In this document: positions 15,001 through 29,873 of the stretch, in pieces
How the letters are laid out: each line of letters begins with the position of its first letter
How positions within the stretch are numbered: the first letter of the stretch is position 1
Assembly (NCBI GenBank): GCA_037349105.1
Contig: JAYJMM010000088.1
Location: forward strand, 1 to 64,000
Direction of reading: 5' to 3'
Source: Limnomonas spitsbergensis
Taxonomy: Eukaryota > Chlorophyta > Chlorophyceae > Chlamydomonadales
Length of the DNA: 64,000 nt
The notes under the pieces: generated by a model
Database searches by the model: none
The model's input: only the letters and a program-made list of their open reading frames with translations
What the model was told of the DNA's origin: nothing
Made by a program: the position numbers and the translations under genes

Positions 15001-18000
15001 GGCATCGGCATCGGCATCGGCATCGGCATCGGCATCGGCATCGGCATCGGCATCGGCATCGGCATCGGCATCGGCATCGGCATCGGCATCGGCATCGGCA
15101 TCGGCATCGGCATCGGCATCGGCATCGGCATCGGCATCGGCATCGGCATCGGCATCGGCATCGGCATCGGCATCGGCATCGGCATCGGCATCGGCATCGG
15201 CATCGGCATCGGCATCGGCATCGGCATCGGCATCGGCATCGGCATCGGCATCGGCATCGGCATCGGCATCGGCATCGGCATCGGCATCGGCATCGGCATC
15301 GGCATCGGCATCGGCATCGGCATCGGCATCGGCATCGGCATCGGCATCGGCATCGGCATCGGCATCGGCATCGGCATCGGCATCGGCATCGGCATCGGCA
15401 TCGGCATCGGCATCGGCATCGGCATCGGCATCGGCATCGGCATCGGCATCGGCATCGGCATCGGCATCGGCATCGGCATCGGCATCGGCATCGGCATCGG
15501 CATCGGCATCGGCATCGGCATCGGCATCGGCATCGGCATCGGCATCGGCATCGGCATCGGCATCGCATCGGCATCGGCATCGGCATCGGCATCGGCATCG
15601 GCATCGGCATCGGCATCGGCATCGGCATCGGCATCGGCATCGGCATCGGCATCGGCATCGGCATCGGCATCGGCATCGGCATCGGCATCGGCATCGGCAT
15701 CGGCATCGGCATCGGCATCGGCATCGGCATCGGCATCGGCATCGGCATCGGCATCGGCATCGGCATCGGCATCGGCATCGGCATCGGCATCGGCATCGGC
15801 ATCGGCATCGGCATCGGCATCGGCATCGGCATCGGCATCGGCATCGGCATCGGCATCGGCATCGGCATCGGCATCGGCATCGGCATCGGCATCGGCATCG
15901 GCATCGGCATCGGCATCGGCATCGGCATCGGCATCGGCATCGGCATCGGCATCGGCATCGGCATCGGCATCGGCATCGGCATCGGCATCGGCATCGGCAT
16001 CGGCATCGGCATCGGCATCGGCATCGGCATCGGCATCGGCATCGGCATCGGCATCGGCATCGGCATCGGCATCGGCATCGGCATCGGCATCGGCATCGGC
16101 ATCGGCATCGGCATCGGCATCGGCATCGGCATCGGCATCGGCATCGGCATCGGCATCGGCATCGGCATCGGCATCGGCATCGGCATCGGCATCGGCATCG
16201 GCATCGGCATCGGCATCGGCATCGGCATCGGCATCGGCATCGGCATCGGCATCGGCATCGGCATCGGCATCGGCATCGGCATCGGCATCGGCATCGGCAT
16301 CGGCATCGGCATCGGCATCGGCATCGGCATCGGCATCGGCATCGGCATCGGCATCGGCATCGGCATCGGCATCGGCATCGGCATCGGCATCGGCATCGGC
16401 ATCGGCATCGGCATCGGCATCGGCATCGGCATCGGCATCGGCATCGGCATCGGCATCGGCATCGGCATCGGCATCGGCATCGGCATCGGCATCGGCATCG
16501 GCATCGGCATCGGCATCGGCATCGGCATCGGCATCGGCATCGGCATCGGCATCGGCATCGGCATCGGCATCGGCATCGGCATCGGCATCGGCATCGGCAT
16601 CGGCATCGGCATCGGCATCGGCATCGGCATCGGCATCGGCATCGGCATCGGCATCGGCATCGGCATCGGCATCGGCATCGGCATCGGCATCGGCATCGGC
16701 ATCGGCATCGGCATCGGCATCGGCATCGGCATCGGCATCGGCATCGGCATCGGCATCGGCATCGGCATCGGCATCGGCATCGGCATCGGCATCGGCATCG
16801 GCATCGGCATCGGCATCGGCATCGGCATCGGCATCGGCATCGGCATCGGCATCGGCATCGGCATCGGCATCGGCATCGGCATCGGCATCGGCATCGGCAT
16901 CGGCATCGGCATCGGCATCGGCATCGGCATCGGCATCGGCATCGGCATCGGCATCGGCATCGGCATCGGCATCGGCATCGGCATCGGCATCGGCATCGGC
17001 ATCGGCATCGGCATCGGCATCGGCATCGGCATCGGCATCGGCATCGGCATCGGCATCGGCATCGGCATCGGCATCGGCATCGGCATCGGCATCGGCATCG
17101 GCATCGGCATCGGCATCGGCATCGGCATCGGCATCGGCATCGGCATCGGCATCGGCATCGGCATCGGCATCGGCATCGGCATCGGCATCGGCATCGGCAT
17201 CGGCATCGGCATCGGCATCGGCATCGGCATCGGCATCGGCATCGGCATCGGCATCGGCATCGGCATCGGCATCGGCATCGGCATCGGCATCGGCATCGGC
17301 ATCGGCATCGGCATCGGCATCGGCATCGGCATCGGCATCGGCATCGGCATCGGCATCGGCATCGGCATCGGCATCGGCATCGGCATCGGCATCGGCATCG
17401 GCATCGGCATCGGCATCGGCATCGGCATCGGCATCGGCATCGGCATCGGCATCGGCATCGGCATCGGCATCGGCATCGGCATCGGCATCGGCATCGGCAT
17501 CGGCATCGGCATCGGCATCGGCATCGGCATCGGCATCGGCATCGGCATCGGCATCGGCATCGGCATCGGCATCGGCATCGGCATCGGCATCGGCATCGGC
17601 ATCGGCATCGGCATCGGCATCGGCATCGGCATCGGCATCGGCATCGGCATCGGCATCGGCATCGGCATCGGCATCGGCATCGGCATCGGCATCGGCATCG
17701 GCATCGGCATCGGCATCGGCATCGGCATCGGCATCGGCATCGGCATCGGCATCGGCATCGGCATCGGCATCGGCATCGGCATCGGCATCGGCATCGGCAT
17801 CGGCATCGGCATCGGCATCGGCATCGGCATCGGCATCGGCATCGGCATCGGCATCGGCATCGGCATCGGCATCGGCATCGGCATCGGCATCGGCATCGGC
17901 ATCGGCATCGGCATCGGCATCGGCATCGGCATCGGCATCGGCATCGGCATCGGCATCGGCATCGGCATCGGCATCGGCATCGGCATCGGCATCGGCATCG

Positions 18001-21000
18001 GCATCGGCATCGGCATCGGGCATCGGCATCGGCATCGGCATCGGCATCGGCATCGGCATCGGCATCGGCATCGGCATCGGCATCGGCATCGGCATCGGCA
18101 TCGGCATCGGCATCGGCATCGGCATCGGCATCGGCATCGGCATCGGCATCGGCATCGGCATCGGCATCGGCATCGGCATCGGCATCGGCATCGGCATCGG
18201 CATCGGCATCGGCATCGGCATCGGCATCGGCATCGGCATCGGCATCGGCATCGGCATCGGCATCGGCATCGGCATCGGCATCGGCATCGGCATCGGCATC
18301 GGCATCGGCATCGGCATCGGCATCGGCATCGGCATCGGCATCGGCATCGGCATCGGCATCGGCATCGGCATCGGCATCGGCATCGGCATCGGCATCGGCA
18401 TCGGCATCGGCATCGGCATCGGCATCGGCATCGGCATCGGCATCGGCATCGGCATCGGCATCGGCATCGGCATCGGCATCGGCATCGGCATCGGCATCGG
18501 CATCGGCATCGGCATCGGCATCGGCATCGGCATCGGCATCGGCATCGGCATCGGCATCGGCATCGGCATCGGCATCGGCATCGGCATCGGCATCGGCATC
18601 GGCATCGGCATCGGCATCGGCATCGGCATCGGCATCGGCATCGGCATCGGCATCGGCATCGGCATCGGCATCGGCATCGGCATCGGCATCGGCATCGGCA
18701 TCGGCATCGGCATCGGCATCGGCATCGGCATCGGCATCGGCATCGGCATCGGCATCGGCATCGGCATCGGCATCGGCATCGGCATCGGCATCGGCATCGG
18801 CATCGGCATCGGCATCGGCATCGGCATCGGCATCGGCATCGGCATCGGCATCGGCATCGGCATCGGCATCGGCATCGGCATCGGCATCGGCATCGGCATC
18901 GGCATCGGCATCGGCATCGGCATCGGCATCGGCATCGGCATCGGCATCGGCATCGGCATCGGCATCGGCATCGGCATCGGCATCGGCATCGGCATCGGCA
19001 TCGGCATCGGCATCGGCATCGGCATCGGCATCGGCATCGGCATCGGCATCGGCATCGGCATCGGCATCGGCATCGGCATCGGCATCGGCATCGGCATCGG
19101 CATCGGCATCGGCATCGGCATCGGCATCGGCATCGGCATCGGCATCGGCATCGGCATCGGCATCGGCATCGGCATCGGCATCGGCATCGGCATCGGCATC
19201 GGCATCGGCATCGGCATCGGCATCGGCATCGGCATCGGCATCGGCATCGGCATCGGCATCGGCATCGGCATCGGCATCGGCATCGGCATCGGCATCGGCA
19301 TCGGCATCGGCATCGGCATCGGCATCGGCATCGGCATCGGCATCGGCATCGGCATCGGCATCGGCATCGGCATCGGCATCGGCATCGGCATCGGCATCGG
19401 CATCGGCATCGGCATCGGCATCGGCATCGGCATCGGCATCGGCATCGGCATCGGCATCGGCATCGGCATCGGCATCGGCATCGGCATCGGCATCGGCATC
19501 GGCATCGGCATCGGCATCGGCATCGGCATCGGCATCGGCATCGGCATCGGCATCGGCATCGGCATCGGCATCGGCATCGGCATCGGCATCGGCATCATCG
19601 GCATCGGCATCGGCATCGGCATCGGCATCGGCATCGGCATCGGCATCGGCATCGGCATCGGCATCGGCATCGGCATCGGCATCGGCATCGGCATCGGCAT
19701 CGGCATCGGCATCGGCATCGGCATCGGCATCGGCATCGGCATCGGCATCGGCATCGGCATCGGCATCGGCATCGGCATCGGCATCGGCATCGGCATCGGC
19801 ATCGGCATCGGCATCGGCATCGGCATCGGCATCGGCATCGGCATCGGCATCGGCATCGGCATCGGCATCGGCATCGGCATCGGCATCGGCATCGGCATCG
19901 GCATCGGCATCGGCATCGGCATCGGCATCGGCATCGGCATCGGCATCGGCATCGGCATCGGCATCGGCATCGGCATCGGCATCGGCATCGGCATCGGCAT
20001 CGGCATCGGCATCGGCATCGGCATCGGCATCGGCATCGGCATCGGCATCGGCATCGGCATCGGCATCGGCATCGGCATCGGCATCGGCATCGGCATCGGC
20101 ATCGGCATCGGCATCGGCATCGGCATCGGCATCGGCATCGGCATCGGCATCGGCATCGGCATCGGCATCGGCATCGGCATCGGCATCGGCATCGGCATCG
20201 GCATCGGCATCGGCATCGGCATCGGCATCGGCATCGGCATCGGCATCGGCATCGGCATCGGCATCGGCATCGGCATCGGCATCGGCATCGGCATCGGCAT
20301 CGGCATCGGCATCGGCATCGGCATCGGCATCGGCATCGGCATCGGCATCGGCATCGGCATCGGCATCGGCATCGGCATCGGCATCGGCATCGGCATCGGC
20401 ATCGGCATCGGCATCGGCATCGGCATCGGCATCGGCATCGGCATCGGCATCGGCATCGGCATCGGCATCGGCATCGGCATCGGCATCGGCATCGGCATCG
20501 GCATCGGCATCGGCATCGGCATCGGCATCGGCATCGGCATCGGCATCGGCATCGGCATCGGCATCGGCATCGGCATCGGCATCGGCATCGGCATCGGCAT
20601 CGGCATCGGCATCGGCATCGGCATCGGCATCGGCATCGGCATCGGCATCGGCATCGGCATCGGCATCGGCATCGGCATCGGCATCGGCATCGGCATCGGC
20701 ATCGGCATCGGCATCGGCATCGGCATCGGCATCGGCATCGGCATCGGCATCGGCATCGGCATCGGCATCGGCATCGGCATCGGCATCGGCATCGGCATCG
20801 GCATCGGCATCGGCATCGGCATCGGCATCGGCATCGGCATCGGCATCGGCATCGGCATCGGCATCGGCATCGGCATCGGCATCGGCATCGGCATCGGCAT
20901 CGGCATCGGCATCGGCATCGGCATCGGCATCGGCATCGGCATCGGCATCGGCATCGGCATCGGCATCGGCATCGGCATCGGCATCGGCATCGGCATCGGC

Positions 21001-24000
21001 ATCGGCATCGGCATCGGCATCGGCATCGGCATCGGCATCGGCATCGGCATCGGCATCGGCATCGGCATCGGCATCGGCATCGGCATCGGCATCGGCATCG
21101 GCATCGGCATCGGCATCGGCATCGGCATCGGCATCGGCATCGGCATCGGCATCGGCATCGGCATCGGCATCGGCATCGGCATCGGCATCGGCATCGGCAT
21201 CGGCATCGGCATCGGCATCGGCATCGGCATCGGCATCGGCATCGGCATCGGCATCGGCATCGGCATCGGCATCGGCATCGGCATCGGCATCGGCATCGGC
21301 ATCGGCATCGGCATCGGCATCGGCATCGGCATCGGCATCGGCATCGGCATCGGCATCGGCATCGGCATCGGCATCGGCATCGGCATCGGCATCGGCATCG
21401 GCATCGGCATCGGCATCGGCATCGGCATCGGCATCGGCATCGGCATCGGCATCGGCATCGGCATCGGCATCGGCATCGGCATCGGCATCGGCATCGGCAT
21501 CGGCATCGGCATCGGCATCGGCATCGGCATCGGCATCGGCATCGGCATCGGCATCGGCATCGGCATCGGCATCGGCATCGGCATCGGCATCGGCATCGGC
21601 ATCGGCATCGGCATCGGCATCGGCATCGGCATCGGCATCGGCATCGGCATCGGCATCGGCATCGGCATCGGCATCGGCATCGGCATCGGCATCGGCATCG
21701 GCATCGGCATCGGCATCGGCATCGGCATCGGCATCGGCATCGGCATCGGCATCGGCATCGGCATCGGCATCGGCATCGGCATCGGCATCGGCATCGGCAT
21801 CGGCATCGGCATCGGCATCGGCATCGGCATCGGCATCGGCATCGGCATCGGCATCGGCATCGGCATCGGCATCGGCATCGGCATCGGCATCGGCATCGGC
21901 ATCGGCATCGGCATCGGCATCGGCATCGGCATCGGCATCGGCATCGGCATCGGCATCGGCATCGGCATCGGCATCGGCATCGGCATCGGCATCGGCATCG
22001 GCATCGGCATCGGCATCGGCATCGGCATCGGCATCGGCATCGGCATCGGCATCGGCATCGGCATCGGCATCGGCATCGGCATCGGCATCGGCATCGGCAT
22101 CGGCATCGGCATCGGCATCGGCATCGGCATCGGCATCGGCATCGGCATCGGCATCGGCATCGGCATCGGCATCGGCATCGGCATCGGCATCGGCATCGGC
22201 ATCGGCATCGGCATCGGCATCGGCATCGGCATCGGCATCGGCATCGCATCGGCATCGGCATCGGCATCGGCATCGGCATCGGCATCGGCATCGGCATCGG
22301 CATCGGCATCGGCATCGGCATCGGCATCGGCATCGGCATCGGCATCGGCATCGGCATCGGCATCGGCATCGGCATCGGCATCGGCATCGGCATCGGCATC
22401 GGCATCGGCATCGGCATCGGCATCGGCATCGGCATCGGCATCGGCATCGGCATCGGCATCGGCATCGGCATCGGCATCGGCATCGGCATCGGCATCGGCA
22501 TCGGCATCGGCATCGGCATCGGCATCGGCATCGGCATCGGCATCGGCATCGGCATCGGCATCGGCATCGGCATCGGCATCGGCATCGGCATCGGCATCGG
22601 CATCGGCATCGGCATCGGCATCGGCATCGGCATCGGCATCGGCATCGGCATCGGCATCGGCATCGGCATCGGCATCGGCATCGGCATCGGCATCGGCATC
22701 GGCATCGGCATCGGCATCGGCATCGGCATCGGCATCGGCATCGGCATCGGCATCGGCATCGGCATCGGCATCGGCATCGGCATCGGCATCGGCATCGGCA
22801 TCGGCATCGGCATCGGCATCGGCATCGGCATCGGCATCGGCATCGGCATCGGCATCGGCATCGGCATCGGCATCGGCATCGGCATCGGCATCGGCATCGG
22901 CATCGGCATCGGCATCGGCATCGGCATCGGCATCGGCATCGGCATCGGCATCGGCATCGGCATCGGCATCGGCATCGGCATCGGCATCGGCATCGGCATC
23001 GGCATCGGCATCGGCATCGGCATCGGCATCGGCATCGGCATCGGCATCGGCATCGGCATCGGCATCGGCATCGGCATCGGCATCGGCATCGGCATCGGCA
23101 TCGGCATCGGCATCGGCATCGGCATCGGCATCGGCATCGGCATCGGCATCGGCATCGGCATCGGCATCGGCATCGGCATCGGCATCGGCATCGGCATCGG
23201 CATCGGCATCGGCATCGGCATCGGCATCGGCATCGGCATCGGCATCGGCATCGGCATCGGCATCGGCATCGGCATCGGCATCGGCATCGGCATCGGCATC
23301 GGCATCGGCATCGGCATCGGCATCGGCATCGGCATCGGCATCGGCATCGGCATCGGCATCGGCATCGGCATCGGCATCGGCATCGGCATCGGCATCGGCA
23401 TCGGCATCGGCATCGGCATCGGCATCGGCATCGGCATCGGCATCGGCATCGGCATCGGCATCGGCATCGGCATCGGCATCGGCATCGGCATCGGCATCGG
23501 CATCGGCATCGGCATCGGCATCGGCATCGGCATCGGCATCGGCATCGGCATCGGCATCGGCATCGGCATCGGCATCGGCATCGGCATCGGCATCGGCATC
23601 GGCATCGGCATCGGCATCGGCATCGGCATCGGCATCGGCATCGGCATCGGCATCGGCATCGGCATCGGCATCGGCATCGGCATCGGCATCGGCATCGGCA
23701 TCGGCATCGGCATCGGCATCGGCATCGGCATCGGCATCGGCATCGGCATCGGCATCGGCATCGGCATCGGCATCGGCATCGGCATCGGCATCGGCATCGG
23801 CATCGGCATCGGCATCGGCATCGGCATCGGCATCGGCATCGGCATCGGCATCGGCATCGGCATCGGCATCGGCATCGGCATCGGCATCGGCATCGGCATC
23901 GGCATCGGCATCGGCATCGGCATCGGCATCGGCATCGGCATCGGCATCGGCATCGGCATCGGCATCGGCATCGGCATCGGCATCGGCATCGGCATCGGCA

Positions 24001-27000
24001 TCGGCATCGGCATCGGCATCGGCATCGGCATCGGCATCGGCATCGGCATCGGCATCGGCATCGGCATCGGCATCGGCATCGGCATCGGCATCGGCATCGG
24101 CATCGGCATCGGCATCGGCATCGGCATCGGCATCGGCATCGGCATCGGCATCGGCATCGGCATCGGCATCGGCATCGGCATCGGCATCGGCATCGGCATC
24201 GGCATCGGCATCGGCATCGGCATCGGCATCGGCATCGGCATCGGCATCGGCATCGGCATCGGCATCGGCATCGGCATCGGCATCGGCATCGGCATCGGCA
24301 TCGGCATCGGCATCGGCATCGGCATCGGCATCGGCATCGGCATCGGCATCGGCATCGGCATCGGCATCGGCATCGGCATCGGCATCGGCATCGGCATCGG
24401 CATCGGCATCGGCATCGGCATCGGCATCGGCATCGGCATCGGCATCGGCATCGGCATCGGCATCGGCATCGGCATCGGCATCGGCATCGGCATCGGCATC
24501 GGCATCGGCATCGGCATCGGCATCGGCATCGGCATCGGCATCGGCATCGGCATCGGCATCGGCATCGGCATCGGCATCGGCATCGGCATCGGCATCGGCA
24601 TCGGCATCGGCATCGGCATCGGCATCGGCATCGGCATCGGCATCGGCATCGGCATCGGCATCGGCATCGGCATCGGCATCGGCATCGGCATCGGCATCGG
24701 CATCGGCATCGGCATCGGCATCGGCATCGGCATCGGCATCGGCATCGGCATCGGCATCGGCATCGGCATCGGCATCGGCATCGGCATCGGCATCGGCATC
24801 GGCATCGGCATCGGCATCGGCATCGGCATCGGCATCGGCATCGGCATCGGCATCGGCATCGGCATCGGCATCGGCATCGGCATCGGCATCGGCATCGGCA
24901 TCGGCATCGGCATCGGCATCGGCATCGGCATCGGCATCGGCATCGGCATCGGCATCGGCATCGGCATCGGCATCGGCATCGGCATCGGCATCGGCATCGG
25001 CATCGGCATCGGCATCGGCATCGGCATCGGCATCGGCATCGGCATCGGCATCGGCATCGGCATCGGCATCGGCATCGGCATCGGCATCGGCATCGGCATC
25101 GGCATCGGCATCGGCATCGGCATCGGCATCGGCATCGGCATCGGCATCGGCATCGGCATCGGCATCGGCATCGGCATCGGCATCGGCATCGGCATCGGCA
25201 TCGGCATCGGCATCGGCATCGGCATCGGCATCGGCATCGGCATCGGCATCGGCATCGGCATCGGCATCGGCATCGGCATCGGCATCGGCATCGGCATCGG
25301 CATCGGCATCGGCATCGGCATCGGCATCGGCATCGGCATCGGCATCGGCATCGGCATCGGCATCGGCATCGGCATCGGCATCGGCATCGGCATCGGCATC
25401 GGCATCGGCATCGGCATCGGCATCGGCATCGGCATCGGCATCGGCATCGGCATCGGCATCGGCATCGGCATCGGCATCGGCATCGGCATCGGCATCGGCA
25501 TCGGCATCGGCATCGGCATCGGCATCGGCATCGGCATCGGCATCGGCATCGGCATCGGCATCGGCATCGGCATCGGCATCGGCATCGGCATCGGCATCGG
25601 CATCGGCATCGGCATCGGCATCGGCATCGGCATCGGCATCGGCATCGGCATCGGCATCGGCATCGGCATCGGCATCGGCATCGGCATCGGCATCGGCATC
25701 GGCATCGGCATCGGCATCGGCATCGGCATCGGCATCGGCATCGGCATCGGCATCGGCATCGGCATCGGCATCGGCATCGGCATCGGCATCGGCATCGGCA
25801 TCGGCATCGGCATCGGCATCGGCATCGGCATCGGCATCGGCATCGGCATCGGCATCGGCATCGGCATCGGCATCGGCATCGGCATCGGCATCGGCATCGG
25901 CATCGGCATCGGCATCGGCATCGGCATCGGCATCGGCATCGGCATCGGCATCGGCATCGGCATCGGCATCGGCATCGGCATCGGCATCGGCATCGGCATC
26001 GGCATCGGCATCGGCATCGGCATCGGCATCGGCATCGGCATCGGCATCGGCATCGGCATCGGCATCGGCATCGGCATCGGCATCGGCATCGGCATCGGCA
26101 TCGGCATCGGCATCGGCATCGGCATCGGCATCGGCATCGGCATCGGCATCGGCATCGGCATCGGCATCGGCATCGGCATCGGCATCGGCATCGGCATCGG
26201 CATCGGCATCGGCATCGGCATCGGCATCGGCATCGGCATCGGCATCGGCATCGGCATCGGCATCGGCATCGGCATCGGCATCGGCATCGGCATCGGCATC
26301 GGCATCGGCATCGGCATCGGCATCGGCATCGGCATCGGCATCGGCATCGGCATCGGCATCGGCATCGGCATCGGCATCGGCATCGGCATCGGCATCGGCA
26401 TCGGCATCGGCATCGGCATCGGCATCGGCATCGGCATCGGCATCGGCATCGGCATCGGCATCGGCATCGGCATCGGCATCGGCATCGGCATCGGCATCGG
26501 CATCGGCATCGGCATCGGCATCGGCATCGGCATCGGCATCGGCATCGGCATCGGCATCGGCATCGGCATCGGCATCGGCATCGGCATCGGCATCGGCATC
26601 GGCATCGGCATCGGCATCGGCATCGGCATCGGCATCGGCATCGGCATCGGCATCGGCATCGGCATCGGCATCGGCATCGGCATCGGCATCGGCATCGGCA
26701 TCGGCATCGGCATCGGCATCGGCATCGGCATCGGCATCGGCATCGGCATCGGCATCGGCATCGGCATCGGCATCGGCATCGGCATCGGCATCGGCATCGG
26801 CATCGGCATCGGCATCGGCATCGGCATCGGCATCGGCATCGGCATCGGCATCGGCATCGGCATCGGCATCGGCATCGGCATCGGCATCGGCATCGGCATC
26901 GGCATCGGCATCGGCATCGGCATCGGCATCGGCATCGGCATCGGCATCGGCATCGGCATCGGCATCGGCATCGGCATCGGCATCGGCATCGGCATCGGCA

Positions 27001-28453
27001 TCGGCATCGGCATCGGCATCGGCATCGGCATCGGCATCGGCATCGGCATCGGCATCGGCATCGGCATCGGCATCGGCATCGGCATCGGCATCGGCATCGG
27101 CATCGGCATCGGCATCGGCATCGGCATCGGCATCGGCATCGGCATCGGCATCGGCATCGGCATCGGCATCGGCATCGGCATCGGCATCGGCATCGGCATC
27201 GGCATCGGCATCGGCATCGGCATCGGCATCGGCATCGGCATCGGCATCGGCATCGGCATCGGCATCGGCATCGGCATCGGCATCGGCATCGGCATCGGCA
27301 TCGGCATCGGCATCGGCATCGGCATCGGCATCGGCATCGGCATCGGCATCGGCATCGGCATCGGCATCGGCATCGGCATCGGCATCGGCATCGGCATCGG
27401 CATCGGCATCGGCATCGGCATCGGCATCGGCATCGGCATCGGCATCGGCATCGGCATCGGCATCGGCATCGGCATCGGCATCGGCATCGGCATCGGCATC
27501 GGCATCGGCATCGGCATCGGCATCGGCATCGGCATCGGCATCGGCATCGGCATCGGCATCGGCATCGGCATCGGCATCGGCATCGGCATCGGCATCGGCA
27601 TCGGCATCGGCATCGGCATCGGCATCGGCATCGGCATCGGCATCGGCATCGGCATCGGCATCGGCATCGGCATCGGCATCGGCATCGGCATCGGCATCGG
27701 CATCGGCATCGGCATCGGCATCGGCATCGGCATCGGCATCGGCATCGGCATCGGCATCGGCATCGGCATCGGCATCGGCATCGGCATCGGCATCGGCATC
27801 GGCATCGGCATCGGCATCGGCATCGGCATCGGCATCGGCATCGGCATCGGCATCGGCATCGGCATCGGCATCGGCATCGGCATCGGCATCGGCATCGGCA
27901 TCGGCATCGGCATCGGCATCGGCATCGGCATCGGCATCGGCATCGGCATCGGCATCGGCATCGGCATCGGCATCGGCATCGGCATCGGCATCGGCATCGG
28001 CATCGGCATCGGCATCGGCATCGGCATCGGCATCGGCATCGGCATCGGCATCGGCATCGGCATCGGCATCGGCATCGGCATCGGCATCGGCATCGGCATC
28101 GGCATCGGCATCGGCATCGGCATCGGCATCGGCATCGGCATCGGCATCGGCATCGGCATCGGCATCGGCATCGGCATCGGCATCGGCATCGGCATCGGCA
28201 TCGGCATCGGCATCGGCATCGGCATCGGCATCGGCATCGGCATCGGCATCGGCATCGGCATCGGCATCGGCATCGGCATCGGCATCGGCATCGGCATCGG
28301 CATCGGCATCGGCATCGGCATCGGCATCGGCATCGGCATCGGCATCGGCATCGGCATCGGCATCGGCATCGGCATCGGCATCGGCATCGGCATCGGCATC
28401 GGCATCGGCATCGGCATCGGCATCGGCATCGGCATCGGCATCGGCATCGGCAT
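1..28453. repeat. (GGCATC)n hexanucleotide satellite, at least 28.4 kb
   Basis: The unit GGCATC (GATGCC on the other strand) is repeated about 4,700 times and continues beyond the left edge. It ends abruptly at 28453, where unique sequence begins. No frame of a pure GGCATC tract contains a stop on either strand (Gly-Ile, Ala-Ser, His-Arg on plus; Asp-Ala, Met-Pro, Cys-Arg on minus). ATG occurs only on the minus strand, so open frames thousands of codons long appear there by composition alone and should not be called genes. Interruptions are almost all small indels, most often GG reduced to G giving a 5-bp unit. I count about 100 in the first 7.5 kb, about 40 in the next 8 kb, three to four between 15.6 and 22.25 kb, and none from about 22250 to 28453. 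A run of about ten G lies near 6472-6482. Confidence 0.99.
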
Positions 28454-28631
28454 GTGGCTAATGCTGCTTTGTATCAAGTATATCAACGTCCCTTGCCCCG
28501 ATGCAGTTTGCGTTTTGCCCATAGCCGCCACTCATTGCTCTACCCTACTTACTCAACTTTCAACATGTATTAACCCCTCAACATAAAAATCTCAACCCTC
28601 AACCCTCAACCCTTAAAATTATGACTGCATT

Positions 28632-28880
28632 GTGATGTCGAGTGCGACTGATGCTGTTGTTGCTGATTTTGAAGAGCCCCGAGATGCCTTAGTCAGGGGT
28701 GCTGTCGAGTGCGGCTGATGCTTTTGAAGAGCCCTGAGATTCCTTAGGCAAGGGTGATGTCCAGTGCGGCTGATGCTATCGCTGCTGATTTTTATTTGCC
28801 CTGGCAACCCTGGAATGTGCATGTAAATGCAACTGAATTTTGTTGTTGTTCCTTTTGAAGAGTCCAGGGATGCCTTGGAG
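28632..28880. repeat. imperfect 55-70-bp tandem repeat, 3-4 units
   Basis: Units carry the series GAGTGCGGCTGATGCT, then TTTTGAAGAGCCC, then GAGATGCCTTAG. They start near 28636, 28704 and 28760, and a partial last copy lies at about 28850-28880. Length and sequence vary between units, so the array is old. Confidence 0.6.
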
Positions 28881-29015
28881 TTACTGCCTAAACCAAAAGC
28901 ATTACAATTCCTTATCAGCCCTATCTAAACATGAAGCATGTTGCCTCCTAAGCCATGAAACCGAAAACATTCTCTTCCTTAAGTTATTTAAACCCAAAGG
29001 ATTCCTTTTTCTTAG
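28881..29015. repeat. decayed relatives of the 30-bp CCCTAAA minisatellite
   Basis: The stretch around 28921-28956 reads like a mutated unit of the array at 40.4-43.4 kb. It shares the order CTAAAC, TGAAGCATG, TTGCC, TAAGCC. Neighbouring bases continue in the same style (CCTAAACC, CCTTAAG, AAACCC). The match is partial and by eye. Confidence 0.4.
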
Positions 29016-29873
29016 CCCTCCAGTTGACGAAAGAGTGAAGGGGGAGGAGAGAGGTTGCGGCACATATGCGAAGCGCTTTCTTTCCTCTTGTGACTTCTCC
29101 CTTTCCTAACTAGCTTTGTCTTTGACGACGTGGCTGGCATTCCTTGCATCATGGCTCAGAGGTGTAACGTCTTTAATATTATAGCGCCTGATCCAACAAG
29201 ATCAAGAAGGATATCGATGGAATCAGCGAAGAGCATGTTAAAATTTTTCTAACAATGCCCACCGTGTGGTTTTTGATATACCGGTAACATTTGCACGACC
29301 AGATTTTTCTTCCAATTCCTATAATCCAGGGGCGTCTTCAGATCGCAAGGACGTTAGCCATTGGCCAAGCACAAACTAGCATAGATAATCAAGCCAAAGC
29401 AGTATGGACACATGTATACGAGGTGTGCATCCACGCTTTTAAGATGGGCGCACTCCATACACCGAATCAATCACAAATGTTTACTTTGTCGAACACAAGA
29501 CCGCCGTTCGAGCTCTTCCATGCAAGGCTATTGGGCAGCCAATAGTGGCCAAATAAAATCAAACCCCGGTGACCGGAAAATAGCCGGTGGTCAAAAAAAC
29601 ACGCTGCAACAATCTCTCCAAGTCTGGGGCTGGTGTGTGTGGACGAAGTGGGGCTCGTAGTCTAAAATACCATTAACAAACCATTCACGCAGGGGCACCA
29701 GTGGTGCCACACCACTGGCCTACCATCAAACGCGAAGTACCGGTATACCACAGTCAACATACCTTGACCTGAAATCTATAGCGAATGACGGCATAACAAA
29801 ACCAAAATCTTAGGGGATACAATAGTGCCCTCAACACTGAAGTGTCCAATCATGATCCTAGTATGTCCAGCCA

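Larger units (their letters stand above)
28454..29873. other. intergenic transition zone, no gene seen
   Basis: This is unique-looking, moderately AT-rich sequence between the satellite and the ankyrin gene. Short open frames on both strands show no recognisable motif, no codon bias and no plausible splice structure. At 28580-28612 there is a short CTCAACC run. The 3' end and untranslated region of the minus-strand ankyrin gene must lie just left of 29874. Two repeat relics within the zone are listed separately. Confidence 0.7.

Noticed and set aside
1354..28531. Very long minus-strand open frames of Met-Pro, Arg-Cys and Asp-Ala dipeptides
   Set aside because: The GGCATC hexamer has no stop in any frame and has ATG only on minus, so these frames are automatic. 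They switch dipeptide at each indel, showing no selection on a frame.
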